Of a stretch of DNA of 64,000 bases, positions 8,028 to 15,819 are shown one piece after another. Origin of the DNA: a virus. Location: positions 124,001-188,000 of IMG/VR virus record IMGVR_UViG_3300024054_000362. The stretch is one strand, 5' to 3'. Below the pieces are notes generated by a model. It ran no database searches. It was not told the DNA's origin and saw only the letters and a list, made by a program, of their open reading frames with translations. Position numbers and translations under genes: made by a program. Numbering within the stretch: the stretch's first letter is position 1; every line of letters starts with the position of its first letter.

Positions 8028-8033
8028 GCGGAT

Positions 8034-8246
8034 ATGGCGAAACGAAAGCGCGCTCTTGCCGGCCTGATGGACACGGTTCGTGCGGGATGCCGCGTCACGA
8101 TCGTCGATCGTTTCGGCGCGCAACGAACGGGTCGTGCCGTCATGAAGGGACCGCACGGCTGGGTGTTGAATCTCGGAGGACGACACGGAACCCCTGGGAT
8201 CGCGAGCGCGGATAACATCGTCAAGGTCAGCTGTTCGAAGAGGTAA
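8034..8246 (+). CDS. Small basic SH3-like protein, paralogue of the 54346 protein's N-terminus
   Basis: 70 residues. RVTIVDRFGAQRTGRAVM, then HGWVLNLGGRHGTPGIA, closely matches RVTIVTPQGQQRTGTAVM and GGWVLNMGGKHGTPGIA in the N-terminal half of the protein encoded at 53831-54346. The strand pattern suggests a small barrel. Role unknown; the partner lies in the Arg-rich virion-like block, so this may also be a virion component. Confidence 0.7.
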   Translation: MAKRKRALAGLMDTVRAGCRVTIVDRFGAQRTGRAVMKGPHGWVLNLGGRHGTPGIASADNIVKVSCSKR

Positions 8247-8255
8247 GCTCCGCGG

Positions 8256-8680
8256 ATGGCGACCGATTCAGAGATCGCGTGGGCGGCTGGCCTGTTCGAA
8301 GGCGAAGGTAGTTGCTACGGCACCGTACGCAGCGATCGTTACAACACGAGGCGAATCCGTATGAACTTGCGGATGACGGATCAAGATGTCGTTGAACGCT
8401 TCGCGAAGGTTGTCGGTGTCGGCTCCGTATACGGCCCCATTCAACACGTGCGCGCCAGCGACGGCGTCCGGTTGAAGGACGTGTACGAATGGGGAACGGG
8501 TAGTTGGCACGTCGTCGTTGATCTGTACGCGTGTTCAAGCCGTGGTTGTGCACACGACGGCGTGGACAATTTGAACACGCGCTTCAGACAGCAAAACCGA
8601 AGTCGCCGGTTCGGCGCGCACACAAACTTGGTCCCAGACAAAATTTCAACTACAAGCAACGTACCGAAGTGACGCGATGA
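8256..8680 (+). pseudogene. LAGLIDADG homing endonuclease with a -1 frameshift
   Basis: From ATG 8256 the first ~90 residues read as a single-motif LAGLIDADG nuclease (IAWAAGLFEGEGSCYGTV, then MTDQDVVERFAKVVGVGSVY). Around 8531 the expected reading moves to the -1 frame, where VFKPWLCTRRRGQFEHALQT and KLGPRQNFNYKQRTEVTR continue the usual C-terminus to a stop at 8680. In the original frame the tail is uncharacteristic and ends at 8672. One missing base near 8531 explains this. Real inactivation, a sequencing indel and programmed slippage cannot be separated here. Confidence 0.75.
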
Positions 8681-8722
8681 TCCTCAACATCACCAACGTT
8701 CGTTGCAGAAAGAAGAAGTGAC

Positions 8723-9025
8723 ATGGCGCGCAAGTTCGACGAGACGGTTCGCAAGATCGCCGATCGTATCGCCGACGGTCGGATCATCCTGACCGAACGT
8801 GTTCGACAGGGTCGCAAACGGAACATCTCCGTCGGTCCCTACCGAACCGCGACGTCGTCCAAGCGCCAGTACGCGATGTGCACGCTGCCAGCGCTTCCAG
8901 GCTCCGACGACTGCCAGGTATCCCTGAACCCCAACCGTGTCGCGAAGCAATTCGTTCGCCTCGTCGGCACGGACAACGCGCAGAACGCGCTTGTTCGCGA
9001 ATCGCAGAAGCGTCACGGTAGATAG
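8723..9025 (+). CDS. Small basic protein of unknown function
   Basis: 100 residues, Arg/Lys-rich (RVRQGRKRNISVGPYR) with two Cys. AAGAAGAAGTGACATGG supplies a plausible RBS. Its stop shares one base with the NUDIX start. Resembles the Arg-rich Cys proteins at 51-56 kb in composition, not in clear sequence. Confidence 0.6.
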   Translation: MARKFDETVRKIADRIADGRIILTERVRQGRKRNISVGPYRTATSSKRQYAMCTLPALPGSDDCQVSLNPNRVAKQFVRLVGTDNAQNALVRESQKRHGR

Positions 9026-9408
9026 TGTCGACGTACGGCGCCGCCGTCATCATCGAAGACGACCGCGGACGCGTGTTGCTTCTCAAGCGCAGTCCCACGA
9101 TGTCGTGGAAGCCGGGTCGCTGGAATCTTCCTGCCGGTCACGTCGAGCCAGGTGAGTTGGCCGCGGAGGCGGCCGTCCGGGAGGCATACGAGGAGGCGGG
9201 TCTTCGTGTGGCCAAAGTGATGCCAGTCGTGCGCGTGCACTTTGCGCCGTTCGTCGTCGACGTCTACCACTCGGTCGATTGGACCGGACGTGTTCGTCTG
9301 AACGCCGAGAGCATCGCCTTCAAGTGGGTTCCCGTCGGGGATGCGTGCCGGGATGACCTTCTGCGGACGCATCGTGATGCTCTTCGATGGTTTGCTGATC
9401 GTTACTAG
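9025..9408 (+). CDS. NUDIX hydrolase
   Basis: 127 residues with a full NUDIX box (G-x5-E-x7-R-E-x-x-E-E-x-G-L) at about 38-60: GHVEPGELAAEAAVREAYEE then AGL. The beta strands before it (AAVIIEDDRGRVLLLKRS) are typical. The family hydrolyses nucleoside diphosphates linked to another moiety, and phage members are linked to nucleotide housekeeping or mRNA cap-like chemistry. Substrate is not deducible. Starts at GTG, overlapping the previous TAG. Confidence 0.9.
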   Translation: MSTYGAAVIIEDDRGRVLLLKRSPTMSWKPGRWNLPAGHVEPGELAAEAAVREAYEEAGLRVAKVMPVVRVHFAPFVVDVYHSVDWTGRVRLNAESIAFKWVPVGDACRDDLLRTHRDALRWFADRY

Positions 9409-9583
9409 GTTGGGTGTCCGTTTGCGTCTTGGTCGCCGGAGGTCGACCCCGTTTTTTCGACGGCCGCGTGTTCACGCGAGGGTCATCCACCGGCCGAACG
9501 TCTCCGTTCACGATGATCCATGACGAGCGAATTTTCACGAGAAGCAAGTAGCACAACCGCCGCGTCCACGCGCGGCTCTTCAT
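9320..9583 (-). CDS. Possible small basic protein with AT-hook-like motif
   Basis: Up to 87 residues if read from ATG 9583. The segment SKKRGRPPATKTQTD has an AT-hook-like RGRP core. The last 89 bases overlap the NUDIX gene on the opposite strand and no convincing RBS is seen. It fills a gap with no plus-strand gene, but may not be real. Confidence 0.3.
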   Translation of the reverse strand: MKSRAWTRRLCYLLLVKIRSSWIIVNGDVRPVDDPRVNTRPSKKRGRPPATKTQTDTQPSNDQQTIEEHHDASAEGHPGTHPRREPT

Positions 9584-9623
9584 ATTGTCGGATGCATGTA
9601 GCTCCTCCGTTTGTCGTCGAGGA

Positions 9624-10175
9624 TCAGCGTGCGAGCGCGTGCGCACACCAGAACGCGTCGGCCGCTTCACGCTTCTTGCGGAGCGCGACGATCTTTCCGT
9701 AGACCTCGGGATCGAGTCGCGCGCGTTCGTTTTCGTCGGAGAGGCCCATGCCGGGATCGGGCTCGCCACGCATCGAACGTTCGCGACGCAGCTTCTCGAC
9801 AGCTTCGAGCTGCTGACGAACGTCGCCCGGCTCCTGTGGCGCCAACGGACCGCCGTACACCGTGTAGACGATGCACGCGTGCCCGTCGTGCGGACCCGCG
9901 ATCACCGTCAACGTCCGAACCTGGCGCACCGGCCACTCGACGAGCCGTGACTTCCACGTCCGCGCGCCTCGCGGCGCGGCTACCACACTGGCGTCGTCGA
10001 CGGGCGCATCGCCCATGATCGGGCCGTAGAGGCCGCACGGGACGGTGCCCAGCTCCTCGGGCAGTTCGATCGTTTCGACGAAGAACGCGTCGCGATCCGC
10101 GAAGCGCTTCATCACGTGTTCGATCTGTGCCTCAGTGAGACCATGATCGAAGTGACTTTCCTTGTGCCTCTTCAC
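9624..10175 (-). CDS. Conserved-looking protein of unknown function
   Basis: 183 residues from GTG 10175, preceded by GGAG and overlapping the upstream stop as GTGA. An N-terminal helix (LTEAQIEHVMKRFAD) leads into a beta-rich core (GTVPCGLYGPIMGDAPV, TLTVIAGPHDGHACIVYTVYG) and a charged helical C-terminus. I cannot name the family; the beta core looks well conserved in style. Confidence 0.7.
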   Translation of the reverse strand: MKRHKESHFDHGLTEAQIEHVMKRFADRDAFFVETIELPEELGTVPCGLYGPIMGDAPVDDASVVAAPRGARTWKSRLVEWPVRQVRTLTVIAGPHDGHACIVYTVYGGPLAPQEPGDVRQQLEAVEKLRRERSMRGEPDPGMGLSDENERARLDPEVYGKIVALRKKREAADAFWCAHALAR

Positions 10176-10522
10176 TGCTCTTCTACTCCTTCCTCGTCGG
10201 ACGCGACGAGCCGTTGTTCGTAGGTCGCGCGCAGTAGCTCTTCCGGCGCGGCGAGAACGAGCCATCCACCGGGCTGCGCGCGATGTTGATCGAGCCACTG
10301 CTCGTAGCTCTCAGACGTCGTGCTCGACGACTTCTGACAGTTCACGATTTGAAAACGCGTCCGCTTGAACGCGCGCATCGTCGAACCACATTGGCAGCGC
10401 GGGGTCCCGTCCGAGTCGAAGCTCGCGACGATCTGACCGCGGCGCCAGTTGCGACCCTCACGGAAGCCGCACCCGCCGGCCGGGGCTTCACAGATCGCGA
10501 GCTGTTTTCCGATTTTCGACAT
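10172..10522 (-). CDS. Small Cys-containing protein of unknown function
   Basis: 116 residues. Cysteines at ICEAP, GGCGFR, RCQCGS and NCQK could make one zinc site. The C-terminal half is helical (EELLRATYEQRLVASDEE). It is first in a two-gene minus-strand operon driven from the 10601 motif. Confidence 0.65.
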   Translation of the reverse strand: MSKIGKQLAICEAPAGGCGFREGRNWRRGQIVASFDSDGTPRCQCGSTMRAFKRTRFQIVNCQKSSSTTSESYEQWLDQHRAQPGGWLVLAAPEELLRATYEQRLVASDEEGVEEQ

Positions 10523-10600
10523 CCGTCCCTTTCAAAGGACCAGACGCCGCGCAGCTCAGGATCTGACAGGTCGACCGCCCGTTCCCGACGAATCTCGGGT

Positions 10601-10627
10601 AAGTTATTGCAAAGCGAGAGCTTTTTT
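10601..10627 (-). promoter_or_regulatory. CTCTCGCTTTG motif, minus orientation
   Basis: Read on the minus strand: AAAAAAGCTCTCGCTTTG followed by CAATAACTT. It faces the minus-strand operon starting at 10522 and is the mirror partner of the 10721 copy. Confidence 0.6.
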
Positions 10628-10720
10628 ACATCGCGACGAGTCCTACCGTTTGGATCATCCCGACCAGTCGCCCCAGGGATCGCATCTTTTTTCGCTGGCC
10701 GTGCTCCTATTTGCGAAATA

Positions 10721-10740
10721 GCTCTCGCTTTGTCGAATAA
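10721..10740 (+). promoter_or_regulatory. CTCTCGCTTTG motif, plus orientation
   Basis: GCTCTCGCTTTGTCGAATAA lies 54 nt before the ATG at 10795. It matches the 13263 and 40923 copies almost base for base. Downstream GTCTGACGT recurs beyond the 13263 copy, so the conserved unit may be bipartite. Confidence 0.65.
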
Positions 10741-10794
10741 GGTCGTTTAGTCTGACGTCTGTATCCACGAACCAAGCAAGCAGGGAGCAGAGAG

Positions 10795-11007
10795 ATGACC
10801 CAGGAGAACATCCGTTACCGCCGTGACGTCGCGATCCAGGCCTACCTCAAGGCGCGCAAGGGCAAGCGCCGCTCGCGTCACCTGCTGCAGCCGGTGCAGG
10901 TGTACGTCTCGATGCTGCGAGAGGCACGCTCGACGCGGGTCATGACCCGAGAGCAGTTGGTGCAGCAGGAGGTCTCGGCGTACTTCGCCGGTCAGCGCGC
11001 GGCTTGA
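10795..11007 (+). CDS. Small basic protein of unknown function
   Basis: 70 residues, Arg/Gln-rich and helical (YRRDVAIQAYLKARKGKRRS). AGGGAGCAGAGAG lies just upstream of the ATG as RBS. First gene after a CTCTCGCTTTG motif. Could bind nucleic acid; no family recognised. Confidence 0.65.
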   Translation: MTQENIRYRRDVAIQAYLKARKGKRRSRHLLQPVQVYVSMLREARSTRVMTREQLVQQEVSAYFAGQRAA

Positions 11008-11041
11008 GATGGAACGCCCGCGGGTGCACAACCCGCACGAT

Positions 11042-11108
11042 GGCTCTGCCGAGCACGGTGCCGGCCGAGGTTTGAATCCCAGTGGTGGTTCGATCCCACC
11101 CAGAGCCA
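11042..11108 (+). tRNA. tRNA-like structure, degenerate
   Basis: GGCTCTG (11042-11048) pairs perfectly with CAGAGCC (11101-11107), and just inside it GGTGG-TTCGATC-CCACC is a textbook T arm. The 35 nt in between are about five too few for normal D and anticodon arms, and I cannot fold a convincing anticodon stem. No CCA is encoded. It could be a decayed tRNA, a tRNA-mimicking RNA, or a host tRNA 3' end kept as an attachment site. A separate hairpin GCGGGT-GCACA-ACCCGC sits upstream at about 11020-11036. Confidence 0.4.
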
Positions 11109-11198
11109 CGAAGTGTCCGGTCTACGGGAAGTACCCCATGGGGCAACTGGGCTGTTAGGTCCGGCCGGACGCTGCCTGATTTCGACGAGGAGCATCAC
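11109..11198 (+). other. Gene-free stretch with short palindromes
   Basis: Between the tRNA-like element and the next gene are CCCCATGGGG and GTCCGGCCGGAC palindromes. Together with the upstream structures they may form a longer structured leader RNA. Confidence 0.3.
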
Positions 11199-11408
11199 GT
11201 GAAGAAGACCTGGTTGTTCAACTGGATCGGCGGTGGCTACAACACCGTCTCCGCCGAGACGCGCGATGAAGCGCTGCGACTGGCGCGCAAGAAGGGCGCG
11301 CCGTCGAGCACCTTCAAGGGTCTCACCGTCGACGAGAGCACGCTCCACGTCGCGACGCCCGCCGAGATCTCCAAGTGGGATCGTTGGGGCGCGAGCATGT
11401 TCAACTGA
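11199..11408 (+). CDS. Small protein with DUF-like 'x-A-x-T-R-D-E-A' fold
   Basis: 69 residues from a GTG preceded by GAGGAG. The beta-hairpin then helix layout (FNWIGGGYNTVSAETRDEAL, RLARKKG) resembles small domains that decorate many phage genomes. Function unknown. It heads a tightly overlapping operon that runs to 12998. Confidence 0.7.
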   Translation: MKKTWLFNWIGGGYNTVSAETRDEALRLARKKGAPSSTFKGLTVDESTLHVATPAEISKWDRWGASMFN

Positions 11409-11421
11409 GGAGTCGCACATC

Positions 11422-11895
11422 ATGACGATCCACAAGCAACCCGAAGACATCGCCGACGAGGCCGCCAGGGCCAGTTGGGACGGTGATCATCGTGGCGCTG
11501 AGAGGCTGTACTTGTTGGCCGCCGCACGCGGCGCGGCGTACACGAACCAGCCGACGAGACAGAAGAAGGTCGCGCAGTGGGACAAGGCCGCTTCGCGTGA
11601 GCGTCGTCTCGCTGAGCTGACTAAGGGCTCGGGCGGCGGTAACGGTTCGACGCCGACACAGAAGCCGCTGCCCGACTGGGCGTCTGGGAGCGACGGGCTC
11701 ACTTTCGTGGATCATCCGAAGCTCGCGGACGGACACAAGCACAGCGAGCCGCACACGGTGAGCGATCGTCCGTTCACCGTCGAGAGCGCCTACGCCGACA
11801 TTGCGGCCATTCTCGGGAACGTCGAGCGTGTGTTCGGTCGCCCGGCGTCCCACGAGATCGTCAAAACACTTCACCGCGAACGCGAGGAGTCATGA
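11422..11895 (+). CDS. Protein of unknown function
   Basis: 157 residues. The N-terminal part (DEAARASWDGDHRGAERLYL, LAAARGAAYT) looks like a single TPR-like hairpin, followed by a Gly/Ser/Thr linker and a helical C-terminus. GAGGAG upstream of the ATG; ATGA overlap with the next gene. Confidence 0.65.
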   Translation: MTIHKQPEDIADEAARASWDGDHRGAERLYLLAAARGAAYTNQPTRQKKVAQWDKAASRERRLAELTKGSGGGNGSTPTQKPLPDWASGSDGLTFVDHPKLADGHKHSEPHTVSDRPFTVESAYADIAAILGNVERVFGRPASHEIVKTLHREREES

Positions 11896-12320
11896 CCAAG
11901 CTCAACGCCACCAAGATCGTGTTCGAACGCGCCGAAGGCCGCGTTGAGGAGTGCACGAGGCACGTCTTCGAGGGTCCGACGTGCTGGGACGATGTCGAGG
12001 CGCACATCCGCAAGGCGCGCATGACCGCACCGGCGACGGGCGGCTACGACAAGTGCGACGTCGAGATCACGTGGGAGCCGGACGCGACGGGCGACCCGCT
12101 CACGTACACGCTGCGCTACGACATGGTGCACCCGGATCGCACCGGTGTCTTCGACACGCTCGCGAAGCACGTCCGCAGCAGCTGGCTGTTCTACTCGATG
12201 CGCGAGACGCCGGTGCACCTCACGCGTGAGCGACACGCGGCGGTGCTCAAGAGCATGGGCGCCGACACGGCCGAATGGGGTCGGCTGATCGACAACTACA
12301 CGGTGCCGGGGCTGTCGTGA
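11892..12320 (+). CDS. Protein of unknown function
   Basis: 142 residues with mixed alpha/beta pattern: TKIVFERAEGRVEECTRHVF, CDVEITWEPDATGDPLTYTL, then a C-terminal helix. No motif I recognise. Overlaps both neighbours by 4 nt. Confidence 0.65.
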   Translation: MTKLNATKIVFERAEGRVEECTRHVFEGPTCWDDVEAHIRKARMTAPATGGYDKCDVEITWEPDATGDPLTYTLRYDMVHPDRTGVFDTLAKHVRSSWLFYSMRETPVHLTRERHAAVLKSMGADTAEWGRLIDNYTVPGLS

Positions 12321-12529
12321 CCAAGCGTCCTCGCAGCCTCTATCACAAGGCGATCGTAGCGGCGACGAGCTGCTCCGACGATGAAGTCCCGTACATCGAG
12401 GCTTTGATGCGAGATGCACACGGCGGCACGCTCGATCACCTGACGTCGGTTCGGTTCAACGTCGCCGCGAGGACAGCCCACAAGGCGTATCCGGCGATGA
12501 AAGCGGCAGATCCGGACTGGGTGCCGTGA
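12317..12529 (+). CDS. Small protein of unknown function
   Basis: 70 residues from GTG in a GTGA overlap. SLYHKAIVAATSCSDDEVPYI and ARTAHKAYPAMKAADPDWVP are suggestive of a compact helical domain. Not recognised. Confidence 0.6.
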   Translation: MTKRPRSLYHKAIVAATSCSDDEVPYIEALMRDAHGGTLDHLTSVRFNVAARTAHKAYPAMKAADPDWVP

Positions 12530-12759
12530 CGGATTTGTTTCACGGAAAAACGCCGACGGATCGCGAGATTGCGATCGCGCTGATCAGTGAAGCGCGCAAC
12601 GCGCTCCTGCCCGCGCAGTATCGACTCAAGCAGTCAGCCGCCGCGACGCTACAGGCGAGACGCGAACCGGACAGTCGCGTCGCGTTGGCGTTGGTAGAGA
12701 TCCAACGCGTCCTCGACTTCGCCACTGAGTGCGCCGAACACCTAAACAAAGGCGGATGA
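12526..12759 (+). CDS. Small helical protein of unknown function
   Basis: 77 residues, GTG start overlapping the previous stop. Mostly helix (DREIAIALISEARNALLPA, LALVEIQRVLDFATECAE). Not recognised. Confidence 0.6.
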   Translation: MTDLFHGKTPTDREIAIALISEARNALLPAQYRLKQSAAATLQARREPDSRVALALVEIQRVLDFATECAEHLNKGG

Positions 12760-12998
12760 CCATGGCCTGCTTCTGCTTTCAGAATCCGAACGACGGTTAC
12801 CCGATGGTTCTCATCGAACGACACGGTGATAGCGAACCCGTCGTCGAGCCCGCCGATGTCGATGCGTGCGACCCACAGCCGAGCGAGAACACCCTCAAGG
12901 ACGCCAAGAACATGACCCGCGCGGTGCGCGGCTTGAAGCTTCGTGACGCCGCCAAGCTGCTCAAGCGCGAATTCGGCGCGGCCGACATCTTCGACTGA
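12756..12998 (+). CDS. Small protein of unknown function
   Basis: 80 residues. N-terminal beta segment with two Cys (MACFCFQNPNDGYPMVLIE), acidic middle, C-terminal helix (VRGLKLRDAAKLLKREFG). ATG in an ATGA overlap. Not recognised. Confidence 0.6.
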   Translation: MTMACFCFQNPNDGYPMVLIERHGDSEPVVEPADVDACDPQPSENTLKDAKNMTRAVRGLKLRDAAKLLKREFGAADIFD

Positions 12999-13006
12999 GC
13001 CGTGCG

Positions 13007-13309
13007 ATGACCAGCAAGAAGATCATCTCGGACGCCGAATTTGGGGCTTGGTGCGAGCGCAACAAGCCTTGCCGCTACTGCCAGACCTGGTTCGTCGGGC
13101 CTAAATGTCCCTCGTGCGAAGGCCCCAAGGCCCCGGCGATGTTCAAGCCCCTACCGGCTCTGCCGATCCCGGGAGCGATCGACCAACCCCGTAAGTCCGC
13201 GAAACCCCAAGGGAACCCTTCAGCCTCCAAACCCGGACCGATCCCGGCAGCGATCAAATCGCAAGTTACTCTCGCTTTGTCGAATAAACGGCGCCGCCCG
13301 CGCGTCTGA
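13007..13309 (+). CDS. Small zinc-knuckle protein, C-terminus overlapping a regulatory motif
   Basis: 100 residues. CRYCQTWFVGPKCPSCEG forms a four-Cys zinc site, followed by a Pro-rich linker and basic tail. The codons for its last residues (SQVTLALSNKR) are the CTCTCGCTTTG motif itself at 13263-13288, so the regulatory element and the coding end share DNA. The protein end may therefore be unconstrained. Confidence 0.6.
   Translation: MTSKKIISDAEFGAWCERNKPCRYCQTWFVGPKCPSCEGPKAPAMFKPLPALPIPGAIDQPRKSAKPQGNPSASKPGPIPAAIKSQVTLALSNKRRRPRV
13263..13288 (+). promoter_or_regulatory. TTACTCTCGCTTTGT motif
   Basis: AAGTTACTCTCGCTTTGT followed by CGAATAAA, 67 nt before the ATG at 13355. GTCTGACGTATG further downstream echoes the GTCTGACGTCTG after the 10721 copy. 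Confidence 0.65.
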
Positions 13310-13354
13310 CTCAACGAAGCGCGAGACACGAGACGATTCTAAACTGTCTGACGT

Positions 13355-13987
13355 ATGATTCTGAACATGAGCAACCTCAAGGGCTACCAAGTGCGCCTCG
13401 CGTCCGATCAGAAGGACGAGATCCGTGCTCTGTATCTCGGCGGAACGCCGTATCAGAAGATCATCAAGCAGTTCAAGTGCAGCCCGAGCAGCTTCTGGAA
13501 CGTGGTTCGCGGTCTCCAGTTGCAGGTGCGCGACGAGAAGTTTCAACAGGGCGTCGTACAGATGCAGGCGCTCGCCGACGCACAGAAAGGCTGGATCGCC
13601 GGGATCGTTGACGGCGAAGGCTACGTTGGGCTTGTCGAGAACGCGACGCCGAACCGCGCAACGTCGCTGACGCCTCGGATCGATGTACACAGTGCGACGA
13701 GGTGTATGCAATTAGAGCTGCGACGCCTAACAGGCATCGGCTATATCGGCCGTAAGCAGCGACCTGAAAACCAACGAGACGTCTTCGGTTGGTCGCTGTG
13801 GGCTGTCGAAACAGTTGGACCGTTCCTTGAAGTCATCACCCCGTATCTGATCGTCAAGCGACGCGTGGCGCACGTCGTTTTGGAGTTCTGTTCGCGCCGC
13901 CGCGCGTTGCGCGGCCAACCGTACGACGCTCGCGACTGGCACGCTCTCAAGCGTGTTCGTGAGCTGAACAAGCGAGGTCGATCGTGA
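13355..13987 (+). CDS. LAGLIDADG-type homing endonuclease with N-terminal HTH
   Basis: 210 residues. An N-terminal helical segment (KDEIRALYLGGTPYQKIIKQ, FKCSPSSFWNVV) looks like a resolvase-type HTH. The nuclease core begins at WIAGIVDGEGYVGLVEN, the LAGLIDADG-like motif with its acidic D-G-E, followed by an alpha/beta domain to the end. It probably cuts a phage allele lacking the gene. Start could be 13355 or the in-frame ATG at 13367. Overlaps the GHKL gene by 4 nt, possibly co-transcribed with it. Confidence 0.8.
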   Translation: MILNMSNLKGYQVRLASDQKDEIRALYLGGTPYQKIIKQFKCSPSSFWNVVRGLQLQVRDEKFQQGVVQMQALADAQKGWIAGIVDGEGYVGLVENATPNRATSLTPRIDVHSATRCMQLELRRLTGIGYIGRKQRPENQRDVFGWSLWAVETVGPFLEVITPYLIVKRRVAHVVLEFCSRRRALRGQPYDARDWHALKRVRELNKRGRS

Positions 13988-15291
13988 GCAAAATCGAGCT
14001 TTCCATCAAAGTGGACTACCTTCCTGAATGGGGGGCATGGCAGGGAATTCGCGAGCTGATTCAGAACGGCAAGGATGCGGAGACGGAGTTCAACGCTCCG
14101 CTCGACGTCTCGTTCCACAACGGCACGCTCCGCATCGAGAACGACGGTGCGGAGATGCCGCGCGAGTCGCTGCTCTTCGGCGCCACGACCAAGGCGGACC
14201 GCAAGGACATGATCGGCAAGTTCGGCGAGGGGCTCAAGCTCGGCACGCTGGCGCTGGTCCGCAACGGTCACGAGGTCAAGATCCGGACGGGCAACGAGGT
14301 CTGGACGGCTTTCATCGAGCGCAGCGAGAAGTACGACGCGGATGTCCTCAAGTTCGACTGCGTCGGTGGTCGCGAGCCCAAGAAGCGTGTTCGCGTCGAG
14401 ATCGGGAACGTCTCCGAGGAGGTCTGGAACGAGCTGCGCGAGCGTTTCCTGTTCCTCGCCAAGTTCAAGAAGGACGAGCGGGTCAAGACGGGTCGCGGCG
14501 ATCTCCTCATCGGCGATCGGTTCCGCGGGCGCATCTACGTCAAGGGCATTTTCGTTCAGACCGACAAGCGCCTCAACTACGGCTACAATTTCTACGACGC
14601 CACGGTCGATCGCGACCGCAAGATGGTCTCCTCGTGGGAGTTGGAGTACAAGACCAGTGCGATCTGGGGTGAGGCAGCGGAGGCGCGTCCCGATCTCCTC
14701 AAGGCGTACTTCCAGCTGATCTCCGACGGTGACGCCGACATCAGGTCGGAAGCCGTCTACGCCCCCAAGAAGGTTCGCGAGGCGGTCGCGACCAAGTTCG
14801 TGAAGCAGTTCGGCAAGGACGTCGTGCCTGTCGCGAATCTGGCCGAGTCGCACGAGGTCGAACACCTCGGCAAGCGCGGTGTTGTCGTCAACAAGAGCCT
14901 TGCCTCGATCCTCGCCGACACGCTCGGTACGAAGGACACGATCATGAAGGCGATGCGCGAGGAGGTCACGCGCAAGCTCGCCTGGGGTGATCTCGACGAG
15001 ACGCAGCGCACGAACCTGTTCGATGCGCTCACGATCACCGGCGCGGTCCGTCCCGAGTGCACGCTCGATCTCGTCGACGTCGTCGACTTCCGCTCAGAGA
15101 CGCTGCTCGGTCAGTTCAAGGACGGCCGCATCCTGCTCGCGGCGCGCATCCTGACCGACCGCGACGAAACGCTCGCCACGCTCGTGCACGAGTACTCGCA
15201 CAAGGTGGGCGGCGACGGCGAGAAGGACCACGTCATGGCGATCGAGAACCTCTGGCGCGACATCGTGAAGCACCTGCGCAAGGGTGCCTGA
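13984..15291 (+). CDS. GHKL ATPase fused to C-terminal HExxH metalloprotease
   Basis: 435 residues. The N-terminal domain has GHKL (gyrase/Hsp90/HisK/MutL) ATP-binding motifs: N box E24-x3-N28-x2-D31-A (RELIQNGKDA), G1 box N-D54-G (IENDGAEM), G2 box IGKFGEGLKLG at 78-88. A long middle region with conserved-looking beta structure follows. At 402-406 HEYSH, within LATLVHEYSH, is a zinc-protease motif. A second protein of this layout lies 4 kb downstream (19130). No family with this exact fusion is known to me. T4 rIIA and MORC proteins share the N-terminal fold. GTG start overlaps the nuclease gene. Confidence 0.8.
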   Translation: MSKIELSIKVDYLPEWGAWQGIRELIQNGKDAETEFNAPLDVSFHNGTLRIENDGAEMPRESLLFGATTKADRKDMIGKFGEGLKLGTLALVRNGHEVKIRTGNEVWTAFIERSEKYDADVLKFDCVGGREPKKRVRVEIGNVSEEVWNELRERFLFLAKFKKDERVKTGRGDLLIGDRFRGRIYVKGIFVQTDKRLNYGYNFYDATVDRDRKMVSSWELEYKTSAIWGEAAEARPDLLKAYFQLISDGDADIRSEAVYAPKKVREAVATKFVKQFGKDVVPVANLAESHEVEHLGKRGVVVNKSLASILADTLGTKDTIMKAMREEVTRKLAWGDLDETQRTNLFDALTITGAVRPECTLDLVDVVDFRSETLLGQFKDGRILLAARILTDRDETLATLVHEYSHKVGGDGEKDHVMAIENLWRDIVKHLRKGA

Positions 15292-15520
15292 TGCGAACCT
15301 GGGCGGAACTACAGACGCGCCTTGCGGTCTTTGGGACGAGACGCACCCGACGAACGTCCGGTGGAAGCAGCGCGACATGGATGGCCGTGAGTGCGATCGC
15401 AAGCGGCTCGAAGAACGTGCGGCGCTCGAAGCCGAAGTGCTCGAAGAAGAGGCGCGCGAAGCCAAGTGTGATGTCGCGAAGCGCGCACAAGAGGCGCGTA
15501 GGAACGAGGTGAGGTCATGA
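15284..15520 (+). CDS. Small acidic coiled-coil protein
   Basis: 78 residues from GTG, overlapping the GHKL stop by 8 nt. The C-terminal half (KRLEERAALEAEVLEEEARE) is a charged single helix. Not recognised; may be an accessory partner of neighbouring proteins. Confidence 0.6.
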   Translation: MPDANLGGTTDAPCGLWDETHPTNVRWKQRDMDGRECDRKRLEERAALEAEVLEEEAREAKCDVAKRAQEARRNEVRS

Positions 15521-15819
15521 AGCCTGCAACGGTACATGCGACGTTCAAGACGCCGAACGGCGAGATTACGGCGCGTGCACACTGGATCATCGAACGTCGC
15601 GGCGACGTTCCGGTGGCACGGTCATCTGCGATCGCACACATGACCGATGTACACGTTCACGGCGACTGGACGGTGATTCTCGCGTCGACGGATGAGCGCA
15701 TCGAATGGCGCCACGAGGGCGCCATCGTCGGCGCACCGTTCGATCACCAACTGCCGTCAGAGCTGCGCACGGAGTTGCTCAGGACCGCGCGCGTGATGCT
15801 CGCATGGTGGACGTCGTGA
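15517..15819 (+). CDS. Small beta protein, first of a tandem paralogous pair
   Basis: 100 residues. Beta-rich start (VHATFKTPNGEITARAHWII) and a C-terminal helix LRTELLRTARVMLAWWTS that parallels VQNALINAARAMLAWVS in the next gene. The two therefore look like diverged tandem duplicates. Function unknown. Confidence 0.65.
   Translation: MKPATVHATFKTPNGEITARAHWIIERRGDVPVARSSAIAHMTDVHVHGDWTVILASTDERIEWRHEGAIVGAPFDHQLPSELRTELLRTARVMLAWWTS

Larger units (their letters stand above)
10523..10794. other. Gene-free bidirectional control region
   Basis: About 270 bp between the divergent operons starting at 10522 (-) and 10795 (+). It contains one copy of the CTCTCGCTTTG motif facing each way and no convincing gene. 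Confidence 0.6.

Noticed and set aside
11042-11108. Fully functional tRNA with an assigned amino acid
   Set aside because: D and anticodon arms cannot be folded in the 35 nt available, so no isotype is assigned.
12570-12600. Additional GATCGC-like palindrome inside a gene
   Set aside because: Spacing and arms differ from the intergenic set and GATCGC is common by composition here.
13741-14865. Minus-strand 374-residue frame opposite the first GHKL gene
   Set aside because: The plus strand encodes readable GHKL motifs; the minus frame is Leu/Asp/Val shadow.
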